64,000 bases of DNA. It comes from Pseudodesulfovibrio hydrargyri. Lineage in GTDB: Bacteria; Desulfobacterota; Desulfovibrionia; Desulfovibrionales; Desulfovibrionaceae. The notes beneath the pieces were generated by a model. The model was given only the letters and a program-made list of their open reading frames with translations, made no database searches and had not been told where the DNA came from. Below, in pieces: positions 9,041-17,077 of this stretch. Position 1 is the first letter of the stretch, and the number at the start of each line of letters is the position of its first letter. A program made the position numbers and the translations under genes. Where the stretch lies: contig NZ_LKAQ01000001.1 of NCBI RefSeq assembly GCF_001874525.1, forward strand, positions 917,956 through 981,955. Reading direction: 5' to 3'.

Positions 9041-9547
9041 ATGCAGATCACCTACCGACCCATAGGCTTTTTTCATACCCCGCACCAATGCACCACGGGC
9101 ATGCCCATTCAGCCCTCCGGAGCCCAGGGGATCAAAGGGACCATCAAGATCCTGCCCGAGTTCCGCGAGGGCCTCCGGGACATCGAGGGATTCTCGCATC
9201 TGATCATCCTCTACCACCTGCACGAGATACAGGGCCAGGAACTGACCGTGATCCCTTTCCTGGACAAGAACCCCCACGGCATCTTCGCCACCCGGTCGCC
9301 CAAGCGGCCCAACCCGCTGGGGTTGTCGGTCATGTCCCTGTGCGGGGTCTCGGAAGAGGGCATCATCCTGAACAACGTGGACGTGCTCGACGGCACGCCG
9401 GTCATCGATATCAAGCCCTATGTCCCGGACTTCGACGTCTGGCCCGCCGACCGCGTGGGCTGGTTCGATGGCAAGTCCTGCAACGCCACGACCAAGCGCA
9501 GCGACGACCGGTTCGCGGCCTGTTCCCTCGAGGACACGGGGAGCTGA
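9041..9547 (+). CDS. trmO: TrmO/TsaA-family SAM-dependent methyltransferase
   Basis: 168-residue protein of the TrmO (YaeB/TsaA/VirR) family, which N6-methylates the threonylcarbamoyl-adenosine at position 37 of some tRNAs. The family signature RSPKRPNPLGLS is intact. The surrounding beta-barrel segments (GFFHTPHQCTTGMPIQ, DIEGFSHLIILYHLHE, DVLDGTPVIDIKPYVP) match the single-domain form that lacks the C-terminal extension of E. coli TrmO. It is first in a three-gene unit behind a sigma54 promoter; the next gene starts 4 bases after its stop. The ribosome-binding site is weak (AAGGCG). Control by sigma54 is unusual for a tRNA-modifying enzyme, so an alternative substrate is possible. Confidence 0.82.
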   Translation: MQITYRPIGFFHTPHQCTTGMPIQPSGAQGIKGTIKILPEFREGLRDIEGFSHLIILYHLHEIQGQELTVIPFLDKNPHGIFATRSPKRPNPLGLSVMSLCGVSEEGIILNNVDVLDGTPVIDIKPYVPDFDVWPADRVGWFDGKSCNATTKRSDDRFAACSLEDTGS

Positions 9548-9551
9548 CGCC

Positions 9552-10247
9552 ATGGCCGCGTTCCTGCTCGTGCACGGCGCCTTCCAGGGCGGCTGGATAT
9601 GGGACGAAACCGCCCGGCGTCTTCGCGGAGACGGGCACGAGGTCCACGCCCCGACACTGACCGGGTGCGGCTATCTGGCCGGTGGCCTGCGCCAGGGAGT
9701 GGATCTGCATACCTTCATCCAGGACGTGTCCGACTATATCTTCCTGCACGACCTGAAGGACGTGACCCTGGTGGCCCACAGTTTTTCCGGGATGATCTGC
9801 GCGGGCGCGGCCAAACGCGTCCCGCACCTGATACGGCGCATGGTCTTCGTGGACGCCGCCATCCCGGAGTCCAACACGAGTTTCGCGGACCTGGGGGGCG
9901 AGGCCTTCCGGGTCATGCTGGACAATCACCGCAGCGGAGGCTGGAAGGTGCGCCCCTGGCCGCTGCCCGCCTTCGGTGTGACCGGCGAACGGGAGCAGTG
10001 GTTTTCGGCCCGGCTGAGGGACTTCCCCGAAGCGGCCTTCACCACGCCCTTTCCCGGCGAATTCGAGCCCGACGGGCTTCCGGCGGCCTTCATCGGCTGC
10101 ACCGGCACCGTCAACGCGATGATACAGGGCATGGCAGCCAGGGCATCCGGCCTGGGGTGGCCCGTCCTCTCCCTCGATTCGGCGCACAGTCCGATGACAA
10201 CGCATCCCGAAGAACTCGCGGCCCTGCTGTCCGGGTTCGGCGGTTGA
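9552..10247 (+). CDS. Alpha/beta hydrolase, esterase of the HNL/MES-like group
   Basis: 231-residue alpha/beta hydrolase starting at ATG 9552, four bases after the trmO-like stop. The N-terminal oxyanion segment FLLVHGAFQGGWIWDETA, the nucleophile elbow VAHSFSGM (Ser in AHSFS rather than GxSxG), and a late histidine in LDSAHSPMTTHPEEL give a recognisable catalytic set of the hydroxynitrile lyase/methylesterase-like group. It is cytoplasmic, with no signal peptide. It is a tandem paralogue of the following gene and both start with nearly the same 15-residue sequence. The substrate is unknown. Confidence 0.82.
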   Translation: MAAFLLVHGAFQGGWIWDETARRLRGDGHEVHAPTLTGCGYLAGGLRQGVDLHTFIQDVSDYIFLHDLKDVTLVAHSFSGMICAGAAKRVPHLIRRMVFVDAAIPESNTSFADLGGEAFRVMLDNHRSGGWKVRPWPLPAFGVTGEREQWFSARLRDFPEAAFTTPFPGEFEPDGLPAAFIGCTGTVNAMIQGMAARASGLGWPVLSLDSAHSPMTTHPEELAALLSGFGG

Positions 10248-10271
10248 CGCACAACATTACCGAGGTGAATC

Positions 10272-11087
10272 ATGGCAGTTTTCGTTCTTTTGCACGACGC
10301 TTTTCAGGGCGGGTGGGTCTGGCGCCAGACGGCCCGCGAACTGCGCGACCTCGGACACGAGGTCCACACACCGAGCTACGCCGGACGCACGCTGCCCCTT
10401 GACACGGATAGCGCGGACAGCCCGGCCCGGGCCGCCCTGGAAAACCTGGTCCGCTACTTTAAGACCGAGGACATCACCGGCGCGGCGATCGTCTGCTCGG
10501 GCTGGTCCGGCCTGCTCGGCCCGGCCCTGGCCGCGGCCCTGCCCTCGGCCGTGCGCACCCTGGTCTTCTGGGACGCCGTGGTCCCCGAGCCCGGCAAGAG
10601 TTTCATGGAGGTCTGCCCCGCCTCCCTGGCCGAGGCCATCGACGGCAACAGCGAGTCCGCCCAGGTCGCGCCCTTCGTATCCGGCCCGCTGACCTGGCTG
10701 GAGCTGTGCGAGGACTCCGCCTCGCTCCTGGCCCCGTTCCCCAGGCGGGCCTTCACCGAGCCGTACACCGGCCCGGCGCGGGGCCGCTGGCCCAAATCCC
10801 TGTTCGTGCACTCCCCGGACGAGGACGGGCCCGGCTCGCCGTTTGTCCGCGAGGCGGTCGAAGGGACGGGCATGCCGTGGTTAGAACTGAATATGTACGA
10901 GTACCCGCTCCTGGGCCGGGCGCAGGAACTGGCCCTGCTTCTGGCGGACCAGGCCGCGTCCGGCCCCTCGCGCAGCCAGGATGGCTGCGCCCGGAACACC
11001 ATGCCGCACGAGCTGCGCATGCAGTATTGTTCGCATTACAGGAAACGCCACGAGATGGCCGTGGCCTGTGAAGGAATTGACGCCTGA
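10272..11087 (+). CDS. Alpha/beta hydrolase-fold protein, probable pseudoenzyme paralogue
   Basis: 271-residue tandem paralogue of the preceding hydrolase (AVFVLLHDAFQGGWVWRQTA against AAFLLVHGAFQGGWIWDETA). An ungapped alignment of the elbow region places the catalytic serine of AHSFSGM opposite glycine in CSGWSGL. The region of the catalytic histidine (SAHSPM) aligns with MYEYPL, so that residue is glutamate. Both catalytic residues therefore appear lost while the fold core is kept. A C-terminal extension of about 40 residues has Cys and His (CARNTMPHELRMQYCSHYRKRHEM) and is absent from the paralogue. It may be a regulatory or binding partner of the active hydrolase. The loss is seen directly in the alignment; the role is inferred. 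Confidence 0.8.
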   Translation: MAVFVLLHDAFQGGWVWRQTARELRDLGHEVHTPSYAGRTLPLDTDSADSPARAALENLVRYFKTEDITGAAIVCSGWSGLLGPALAAALPSAVRTLVFWDAVVPEPGKSFMEVCPASLAEAIDGNSESAQVAPFVSGPLTWLELCEDSASLLAPFPRRAFTEPYTGPARGRWPKSLFVHSPDEDGPGSPFVREAVEGTGMPWLELNMYEYPLLGRAQELALLLADQAASGPSRSQDGCARNTMPHELRMQYCSHYRKRHEMAVACEGIDA

Positions 11088-11152
11088 CGGCGGGTTACCT
11101 CCTCCCGCCCGTCGGCAAGACGGCCCACGCCACCCGGGCCGCCACCCTCGTC

Positions 11153-11193
11153 ACCGTCCGCGCCGGAAGCCGCACCTTTGTCCGGCGCGGACG
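11153..11193 (+). terminator. Inverted repeat between convergent genes
   Basis: Perfect 13-bp arms CCGTCCGCGCCGG / CCGGCGCGGACGG around a 15-base loop, between the stop of the hydrolase paralogue and the stop of the DUF169 gene. It has no T-tract and probably acts as a bidirectional terminator. Confidence 0.6.
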
Positions 11194-11215
11194 GGTCGTC
11201 GAGGATTGATCCCGC

Positions 11216-11992
11216 CTATTGTTCCTTCTTGAAGATGATCAACGGGCAGTTCTTGCACACGTCCGCGCCGGGGAAACCGTCGCCGGGCCGGGTGATGGAG
11301 CTGCTGCCCGCCTCGATCCGATCCATGAGCCGGTCGAAGACCGCCCCGAACTGCTTGCCCGGGATGATCACGTTGATCTCGCCGCGTTCGGTCTTGCCCG
11401 CGTTGTAGCTGCCCGAACAGGCCGGAAGCATGTTGAACTCCTGGGACACGTAGGAGCTGACGTTGCCGCCGCAAGCCGAGGAGTTCATGGTGATGGTCGG
11501 GCGCAGGGGATGGGTGTCCGTGGCCGCCATGTAGTCCACGGCCAGGTGATAGGCCTGCATGTTGTCACAGTAGAAGTGCACGGTGTCCGGCTCATAGAGG
11601 CCGTCCACCGCGCCCAGCGGGGCCACGGCGATGCCGAGCAGCCCCTCGGGCAGGCGCGATTTGGAACGCACGAACCGCTCGGCCTGGGCCAGGTCCTTGG
11701 TGTACTTGGCGTGGCCCTTGATCTCGGCGTCGTCCAGGTCCTTCCAGCCGAAGCTGTACTTGGCGTTGCCGCAGCCCAGCCCCTCGGCGCCGGAATAGAC
11801 GATCTGGCCCTTCATGCGAGCGCCCAGCTCCCACTGGCAGAAGGTCATGGCCTTCACCGGCGCGTAAATCTCCGGGGCCGCCTTGTGGAAGGCGTCCAGC
11901 TCGGCCTGGTCGTAGAAGAACTTGACCGCCACGGGGTAATGGTAGAGGCGCAGCTCGCGCATCAGGACTTCCTGCATTTCCTTGTACGACAT
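11216..11992 (-). CDS. DUF169 domain-containing protein
   Basis: 258-residue protein of the DUF169 family, common in anaerobes and archaea and without a settled function. Conserved features visible are AVKFFYD near residue 25, CQWELGARMKG, the glycine/cysteine segment EGLGCGNAKYSFGW, FYCDNMQAYHL, SSACGGNVSSYV, MLPACSGSYNAG and a C-terminal VCKNCPLIIF. The many conserved Cys residues suggest metal or redox-cofactor binding, but no classical Fe-S spacing is complete. It is a single gene, convergent with the hydrolase operon. A palindromic site lies about 133 bases upstream of its start. It has good homologues by pattern but no firm biochemical role. Confidence 0.8.
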   Translation of the reverse strand: MSYKEMQEVLMRELRLYHYPVAVKFFYDQAELDAFHKAAPEIYAPVKAMTFCQWELGARMKGQIVYSGAEGLGCGNAKYSFGWKDLDDAEIKGHAKYTKDLAQAERFVRSKSRLPEGLLGIAVAPLGAVDGLYEPDTVHFYCDNMQAYHLAVDYMAATDTHPLRPTITMNSSACGGNVSSYVSQEFNMLPACSGSYNAGKTERGEINVIIPGKQFGAVFDRLMDRIEAGSSSITRPGDGFPGADVCKNCPLIIFKKEQ

Positions 11993-12124
11993 GGGTTTCT
12001 CCTTCTTGTCTTGGGTGATGTGATGGACGCCGGACCGGACGAGAGGCCCCCTTCCGACATCCTTCCGCTATGCCCCGGACATGCCGTGGTCAAGCGGGCA
12101 CCGCCTTGTGAAATTCGGCACACT

Positions 12125-12146
12125 ATTATGCTCAAAAAAACATAAT
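12125..12146 (-). promoter_or_regulatory. Palindromic operator-like site
   Basis: ATTATG-N10-CATAAT, embedded in locally AT-rich DNA, about 133 bases upstream of the DUF169 start. The spacing suits a dimeric repressor or activator. The binding protein is unknown. Confidence 0.35.
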
Positions 12147-12272
12147 GTAGCTTCCTGAATCCCTAATCTTTGCACCGCATTTCGCAAGCGGCAAGAGAGT
12201 CACGGAAACAGGTTGGTTGCGGACCTTTTTACGGGCCCGCCCAACCGGGAGGTATCGAGGGGAAGGGGTGGC

Positions 12273-12307
12273 GGCGGAGCCCCGGACAAGGGGTTGGGGG
12301 CTCCGCC
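12273..12307 (-). terminator. Terminator-like hairpin after the USP operon
   Basis: GGCGGAGCCC / GGGCTCCGCC arms of 10 bp with a 15-base loop, beginning 18 bases beyond the stop codon of the last USP gene on the minus strand. It has no clear T-run. Confidence 0.55.
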
Positions 12308-12325
12308 TCCGGTTCGGTTCACGGA

Positions 12326-13192
12326 TCAGCGCAGGATAAGCATGGATGAGGAGGCGTGATTAACCAACGCATTGACCCGCTTGGAATGGAAAAGACGCTG
12401 CAGGGGGGACTTGTGCCTGAGCCACAGGGCCATGAGGTCGTCCTTGCGCCCGGACTCGATGAAGGTCTCGAGCGAATCCTCGTCCACCACCCGGATCAGG
12501 GCGTGGACGTCCCGCTTCAGGTAGTAGTCCAGGACCTCGCCCATCTTGGCCTCGACCTCCTCGCGCAGCTCGCCCTTCTTGAGCACACCGACCACCTCGA
12601 GCCCGGCGGCGTAGATGGTCACCCACTGGTTGATCAGCTCGAGCGACTCCTGGGAAATGTCCGCATGGTCCAGGCAGCAGACCACGCGCGAGGTGGCAGG
12701 CTCCTCGCGGATGACGAAGACCGAGCAGTCGGCCGCGTCGGCCACCCGGCCGGGCACGTCCGAGCCCCGGCCCCAGCCGCCCTCGTGCTGGCCGCAGCCG
12801 AGGATGACCAGATCGCACCCCTCGGCCTGGGCCTCGGCGGTGATGGCCTTGACCGGGTCGCCGCCGCGCAGGTGGAGCCTGAAGGTCTTTCGGCCCGAGA
12901 GGTCCTGTTCCAGGACCTTGTCCTCGCGGCGGACAAACGGGGCGTCCTCCCGGCCGTCGTACAGGTCCACGCCCGGGCCCAGGGCGTCGAGGAAGTCGGC
13001 CCGGTAGCGGTTCAGCAGCCGCAGCCTGGGATGGGCGTGGGCCGGGTCCAGCTCCTCCTCGGCGATGTAGGAACGGTTCTTTTCGATGGCCAGCATGACC
13101 ACGTCGGCCCAGGTGTTGGCCGCCAGGCGGGCGGCCTGGCGCACGGCGTACCGGCTGTAGGCGTTTTCATCCACGGCGACGAGAATCTTCAT
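12326..13192 (-). CDS. Tandem-domain universal stress protein
   Basis: 288-residue cytoplasmic protein with a clear N-terminal Usp domain: MKILVAVDENAYSRYAVRQA at the start, then the nucleotide-binding region DLVILGCGQHEGGWGRGSDVPGRVADAADCSVFVIRE near residues 129-165. A second, degenerate Usp-like half follows (RVVCCLDHADISQESLELI, ending SSSMLILR). It is the last gene of the sigma54-headed operon that starts at 19281. In this operon three Usp proteins accompany a receiver protein and a PEP/pyruvate-binding protein, which suggests an ATP- or energy-sensing signalling group. The family call is firm for the first half. Confidence 0.82.
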   Translation of the reverse strand: MKILVAVDENAYSRYAVRQAARLAANTWADVVMLAIEKNRSYIAEEELDPAHAHPRLRLLNRYRADFLDALGPGVDLYDGREDAPFVRREDKVLEQDLSGRKTFRLHLRGGDPVKAITAEAQAEGCDLVILGCGQHEGGWGRGSDVPGRVADAADCSVFVIREEPATSRVVCCLDHADISQESLELINQWVTIYAAGLEVVGVLKKGELREEVEAKMGEVLDYYLKRDVHALIRVVDEDSLETFIESGRKDDLMALWLRHKSPLQRLFHSKRVNALVNHASSSMLILR

Positions 13193-13213
13193 GTCAACTC
13201 TCCCTTGGTGCGG

Positions 13214-14011
13214 TTACCAGCAAATGAGGATGGGGCTGGAGGCCAGACCCAGGACCTCGGACAGGGGCGACTTGCGATTGGACCTGCGGTCCATGTGGGC
13301 CACGATCATGCCGTAGTCGCCCAGGTTGCGCGCGGCGGTCTCGGGCGAGCCCAGCAGGGTGAAGGCGCGGGCCGGCCTGTAGCCGAGCTTGCCCAGCAGC
13401 TCCCCGCCCTCGCTCAACAGTTCGTCCGGATGCGGGTCCTGATGCAGGTCGTCCATGGCGTAGGCGCACAGGTCGAAGTCCACGTCCCGGCCGCCGAACA
13501 GCTGGTGGAAGCGGCCCACCAGGGACTGCACGTCGGTCTTCTCGTCCAGGACCAGGGCCAGGCGGTCGGACTGGATCATGTTGCGCACCAGCAGGACCGG
13601 ACACGGCATCTGGCGGTAGAGCCTGGAGCGCAGCCGCTTGCGGAACGCGCCGGTATTGAAGTTGGCCACCTCCCCTTCCACGAAGAAATCGTATCCGCCG
13701 AGGCGCAGCTCCTCGAGCAGGGTGTCGTCGCGATCGCCCACGCGGACGATGGGATTGGGCATGATGAAGCAGTCGAGCTTCTCGCTGTTCAGGATGCGCT
13801 GCACCTCCTCGAGCCCGGCCTGGCGCAGCCCCGATTCCCAGGAGCGGCGGATCCAGCCGGTTTCCGAGGAGTGCGGCTTGTGATCCGGTTCCTCCACATG
13901 CACGGGCTGCACGGCGATGCCGAGCAGCTCCGCCTTCCGGCACAGGTATCGCAGGGCCACATTGGACGCCAACGTCATCTCCACGGGGACAAGGGCTTTC
14001 AGCATGTCCAT
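13214..14011 (-). CDS. Universal stress protein-like, divergent two-domain
   Basis: 265-residue protein with Usp-like start MDMLKALVPVEMTLASNVALRYLCRKAELLG and internal repeats of the fold. The segments PCPVLLVRNMI (about residues 136-146) and SPLSEVLGLASSPILICW at the C-terminus are the usual Usp beta5 ends, so two domains are present. The canonical ATP-binding G-2x-G-9x-G(S/T) motif is not clearly conserved in either. It lies between the receiver protein (36 bases upstream) and the other tandem USP (21 bases downstream), probably in the same transcript. A non-nucleotide-binding partner role is possible. Confidence 0.7.
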   Translation of the reverse strand: MDMLKALVPVEMTLASNVALRYLCRKAELLGIAVQPVHVEEPDHKPHSSETGWIRRSWESGLRQAGLEEVQRILNSEKLDCFIMPNPIVRVGDRDDTLLEELRLGGYDFFVEGEVANFNTGAFRKRLRSRLYRQMPCPVLLVRNMIQSDRLALVLDEKTDVQSLVGRFHQLFGGRDVDFDLCAYAMDDLHQDPHPDELLSEGGELLGKLGYRPARAFTLLGSPETAARNLGDYGMIVAHMDRRSNRKSPLSEVLGLASSPILICW

Positions 14012-14047
14012 GGGCGCACCTCGCTAGTTGAATGGTTCATGAAAATC

Positions 14048-14449
14048 CTATTCCTTCCCGGCCTTGCCGAGACGGATGTGTTCCTCGGCCTTTCTGATGA
14101 CTTCCTGGATCTCGCCGAGCTTGAACGGCTTGGCCAGGAAGTCGAACACGCCCTTGCGCATGGACTCCTTGGCCGTGTCCATGGTGGCGAACCCGGTGAT
14201 GACGATGACCTCGGTGCGCGGGGAGAGCTTCTTCACCTCGGCCAGAAACTGCATGCCGTCGATGCCTTCCATCTTCAGGTCGGTGACGACGATGTCGAAA
14301 CTCCGCTCCCGGATGCGGACCATGGCCCGGGCGCTCTCGTAGAAGCTCTCCACCTCGTAGCCCTTCTTTTCCAGGGCGGGCTGAAGCCGCTTACTGACGA
14401 TCGGTTCGTCGTCGAGAATGAGAATACTGGTCTTCGATGTGGCGGTCAT
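14048..14449 (-). CDS. Single-domain response regulator (CheY/DivK-like receiver)
   Basis: 133 residues forming a complete receiver domain with no output domain. The acidic pair is in ILILDDEP, the phosphoacceptor Asp in DIVVTDLKMEGIDG, the switch Thr in VIVITGFATMD and the lysine in DFLAKPFK. The start is the ATG at 14449, behind GGAGG with an 8-base spacer; an in-frame ATG five codons upstream overlaps this ribosome site and is less likely. It is encoded between the PEP/pyruvate-binding protein and the USP genes. It is a phosphorylation target or relay element whose kinase may be the histidine kinase at 21212-22612. Its partner in the operon is not evident from sequence. Confidence 0.88.
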   Translation of the reverse strand: MTATSKTSILILDDEPIVSKRLQPALEKKGYEVESFYESARAMVRIRERSFDIVVTDLKMEGIDGMQFLAEVKKLSPRTEVIVITGFATMDTAKESMRKGVFDFLAKPFKLGEIQEVIRKAEEHIRLGKAGKE

Positions 14450-14467
14450 GGTGCCAACCTCCAATAG

Positions 14468-17062
14468 CTAATTGCCCACCGCCTCTTCGGCGATGTGTTC
14501 AAATTCCTGACAATGCTCGAAAATCACGGCGTCGCTGACCATGGAGACGTCCAGCTGGCGGGTGTAGGCCACCAGCAGGCCGAGGATGCGCATGAGCCGG
14601 TTCAGGTCGCGGGCCATCCACCCCTTGGCCCGGGCAACCACCAGGTCGTCCTTGACGGTCACGGAAAAATCAAACCCCTTGAGCACCTCGGACAAAAAGC
14701 GCGCCCGGCGGGAGCGGCGCACCGCCCCGGTGACCCCGCCCGCGAAGCGGAACTGCACGCTGTTGCGCGAATCGTCCTCGCTCTCGTAGCAGTCGATCAG
14801 GGTGAAGTGGTAGCCGAGCTTGAGGCTCAGGTGCAGGTAGCGGTCCGAGACCACGGCCAGGTTCTGGCCCATCCGCTTGACCCCGGCCGAATCGGCCGAA
14901 AACGTCCGGGTCATGCTCGACATGAAGCTGGAAAAGTCCACGGCCACGGGGTGGGACTGCCAGACCCCCTCCAGGGTCACGCCGTCGATGAAGGCGCGCA
15001 GGGTCTTTGACCGGACCTGCTCCGGCCGGACGGTCCGCCTGCGGCTCGGCGTGCCGTCCTCGCTCCCGGCGCACTCCTCGGTCAGCCCGCCGCCGATGTC
15101 CAGGACCACCAGGTCCATGGGCACCGGAAGCTCGAGGCGCCCGCCCGGGCAGGCCTCGCTGGCCCCGGCCGTGGTCGGGATCTCGGTCAGGATTTCCACG
15201 GCCTTCTCGTGGATGAACCGGGCGATGTCGTGCATGGTCCGGCACCCCTGGGGGGTGAAATTGTTCTCTTCCGGGTCCACCAGATAGAGGGGCTCGATGA
15301 GCTTGAGCATGCGCCGCAGCAGCCGGTATTCGTAGGTCTCCTCCATGCGGTCGCTCATGAAGTCATGCATGCGCAGTTCGCGGACCAGCCCCTGGTAGAC
15401 GGTCTTCTGCTCGGCGTCCAGGGTGACCACGTCGCCCTCCTTGAGGACCAATGTGGCCCGGCTGGCGTTGAGCAGCGCGGGCACCCGGTACTCGCGGGCG
15501 ATGGTCGCCATGTGCCCGAGCGGCGAGCCGATGTCCGTGATCACGCCCGAGGCCTTGGGCAGGACCGCGGCGTACTGGGGCGAGGACAGGTGGGCCACCA
15601 GGACCGCGCCCACCGGAAACTCCTCCAGGTCGCGCCCCTCCCAGGCCACGAAGACCGGGCCCGAGGCCACGCCCTGCTGGGCCACGTCGCCCTCGCCGCT
15701 GAGCAGCACGGGGTATTCCTTGAGCACCTCGCTCAGGGCCGGGGAGTGCGGGTCGTCGCCCGCCTCGATGCGCAGGGGCCGTGACTGGAGCACGATGAGT
15801 GCCCCGGACGGGTCGAAGGCGAACTCCATGTCCTGGGGCTTCTTGAAATACTGTTCCAGGCGGATGGCCGTGTCGGCCAGCAGCCGGACCTCCTCGGGCG
15901 ACAGGCTGGGCGCGTCGCGCAGCGGTTCGTCCACGTCCTCGGTGACCACCGATCCCTCGGGGCCGGGGCGCAGGGCCGTGGGCTTGTGGGCCACGGTCCG
16001 CCGGAGCAGGGCGTGTTCCGGCTCGCGGCCGACCAGGAAGCGGTCCACCTCCACCTCGCCCGAGACCACCGGGGAGCCAAGCCCCCAGGCGGCGGCGATC
16101 TCGATGCCGCTCACCCCGCGCCGGACCGGGGACAGGGAGTAGACCACGCCGCTGGTCCGGGCCTCGACCATGGCCTGCACGGACACGGCCATGAAGACCT
16201 CGTCGGGCTTGAAGTCGTACTCGCGCCGGTATTCCATGGCCGCCGGGGAATAGGTGGACGCCAGGACCTTGCGGTAGGCGTCGTGCAGGTCCTCGGGCCG
16301 GACGTTCAGAAAACTGTCGTACTGCCCGGCAAAGGACAGGTCGCCGTCCTCGCCCCAGGCCGAACTGCGCACGGCCAGACGCAGGCCGCCCTCGCCCGCG
16401 CCCCGGCGCAGGTTCTCCAGTTCGCGGCCCATGGCCCGGCGCACGCGGGGCGGGATGGACCCGGCCAGGATGCGCGAGCGGATCTTGCCCGAGGCCTCCT
16501 GCACGGTCATCCCGCCGTTGCGCCACCCGTCCTCCAGGCGGACGATCTCGTCCTCGATGTCGTTGAGCTCCATGAACAGCCGGTAGGCCGAGGTGGTCAC
16601 CGCGAAGCCGGGCGGCACGGCCCCGGCCGAGGCCTTGGCCAGCATGACCAGCCGGGTGGACTTGGCCCCGGCCGCGTCCATGTCCCGGAGGCGGATGTCC
16701 GCGAACGGGATGGCCATGACGTCGGGCAGGACCGGGCGGCGTTCCAGCTCGCTCTCCAGCTTGTGCCGGATGTCGCGGAACGCGGTGTACAGGCCGGGAT
16801 AGCGCCCGGGAGCCATGGCGTCGAAGGCGTCGATGAGCTCCCGGACGGTATCCACGATGAACTGCTTGGACGAGCGCAGGTATTGCACGTCGAAGATGTA
16901 GTCCCCGCCGAGCTTGTCGTGCATGGAGGCGATGGCCGTGAGGATGCGGTTGTTCAGCTCGAGCACCTGCTGGAACTGCCGGAACAGGGCGGCCAGGGAA
17001 ACGCGTTCCCTGCGCCGCCTGCGCAGCAGCCTGGTGCGGATATGCTCAAGCAGTCCGAACAT
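14468..17062 (-). CDS. PEP/pyruvate-binding domain protein (PPDK-like ATP-grasp plus swivelling His domain)
   Basis: 864 residues. A basic N-terminal region (RLLRRRRRER) and helical segment precede a PPDK_N/ATP-grasp domain at about 125-435, with the nucleotide motif around 231-250 (VRSSAWGED, SFAGQYDS) and MEFAFDPSGALIVLQSRPL near 412-430. A phosphohistidine swivelling domain follows at about 460-550, with H517 in GSPLGHMATIARE. The C-terminal PEP/pyruvate TIM barrel of PEP synthase or PPDK is missing; instead about 310 residues of unrecognised sequence follow. The enzyme could thus transfer phosphate from ATP to an unknown acceptor through H517, as rifampin phosphotransferase does with a different domain order. 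It is central in the sigma54 operon, next to the receiver protein. Confidence 0.8.
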   Translation of the reverse strand: MFGLLEHIRTRLLRRRRRERVSLAALFRQFQQVLELNNRILTAIASMHDKLGGDYIFDVQYLRSSKQFIVDTVRELIDAFDAMAPGRYPGLYTAFRDIRHKLESELERRPVLPDVMAIPFADIRLRDMDAAGAKSTRLVMLAKASAGAVPPGFAVTTSAYRLFMELNDIEDEIVRLEDGWRNGGMTVQEASGKIRSRILAGSIPPRVRRAMGRELENLRRGAGEGGLRLAVRSSAWGEDGDLSFAGQYDSFLNVRPEDLHDAYRKVLASTYSPAAMEYRREYDFKPDEVFMAVSVQAMVEARTSGVVYSLSPVRRGVSGIEIAAAWGLGSPVVSGEVEVDRFLVGREPEHALLRRTVAHKPTALRPGPEGSVVTEDVDEPLRDAPSLSPEEVRLLADTAIRLEQYFKKPQDMEFAFDPSGALIVLQSRPLRIEAGDDPHSPALSEVLKEYPVLLSGEGDVAQQGVASGPVFVAWEGRDLEEFPVGAVLVAHLSSPQYAAVLPKASGVITDIGSPLGHMATIAREYRVPALLNASRATLVLKEGDVVTLDAEQKTVYQGLVRELRMHDFMSDRMEETYEYRLLRRMLKLIEPLYLVDPEENNFTPQGCRTMHDIARFIHEKAVEILTEIPTTAGASEACPGGRLELPVPMDLVVLDIGGGLTEECAGSEDGTPSRRRTVRPEQVRSKTLRAFIDGVTLEGVWQSHPVAVDFSSFMSSMTRTFSADSAGVKRMGQNLAVVSDRYLHLSLKLGYHFTLIDCYESEDDSRNSVQFRFAGGVTGAVRRSRRARFLSEVLKGFDFSVTVKDDLVVARAKGWMARDLNRLMRILGLLVAYTRQLDVSMVSDAVIFEHCQEFEHIAEEAVGN

Positions 17063-17077
17063 GGCCGATCCCTCGCC

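Larger units (their letters stand above)
11993..12325. other. Intergenic region upstream of the DUF169 gene
   Basis: 333 bases between the DUF169 start and the 3' end of the USP operon, both on the minus strand. It contains an ATTATG/CATAAT palindrome at 12125-12146 and a GC-rich terminator-like hairpin at 12273-12307. An AT-rich patch around 12120-12175 is the likely promoter area of the DUF169 gene. No coding signal was seen. Confidence 0.5.
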
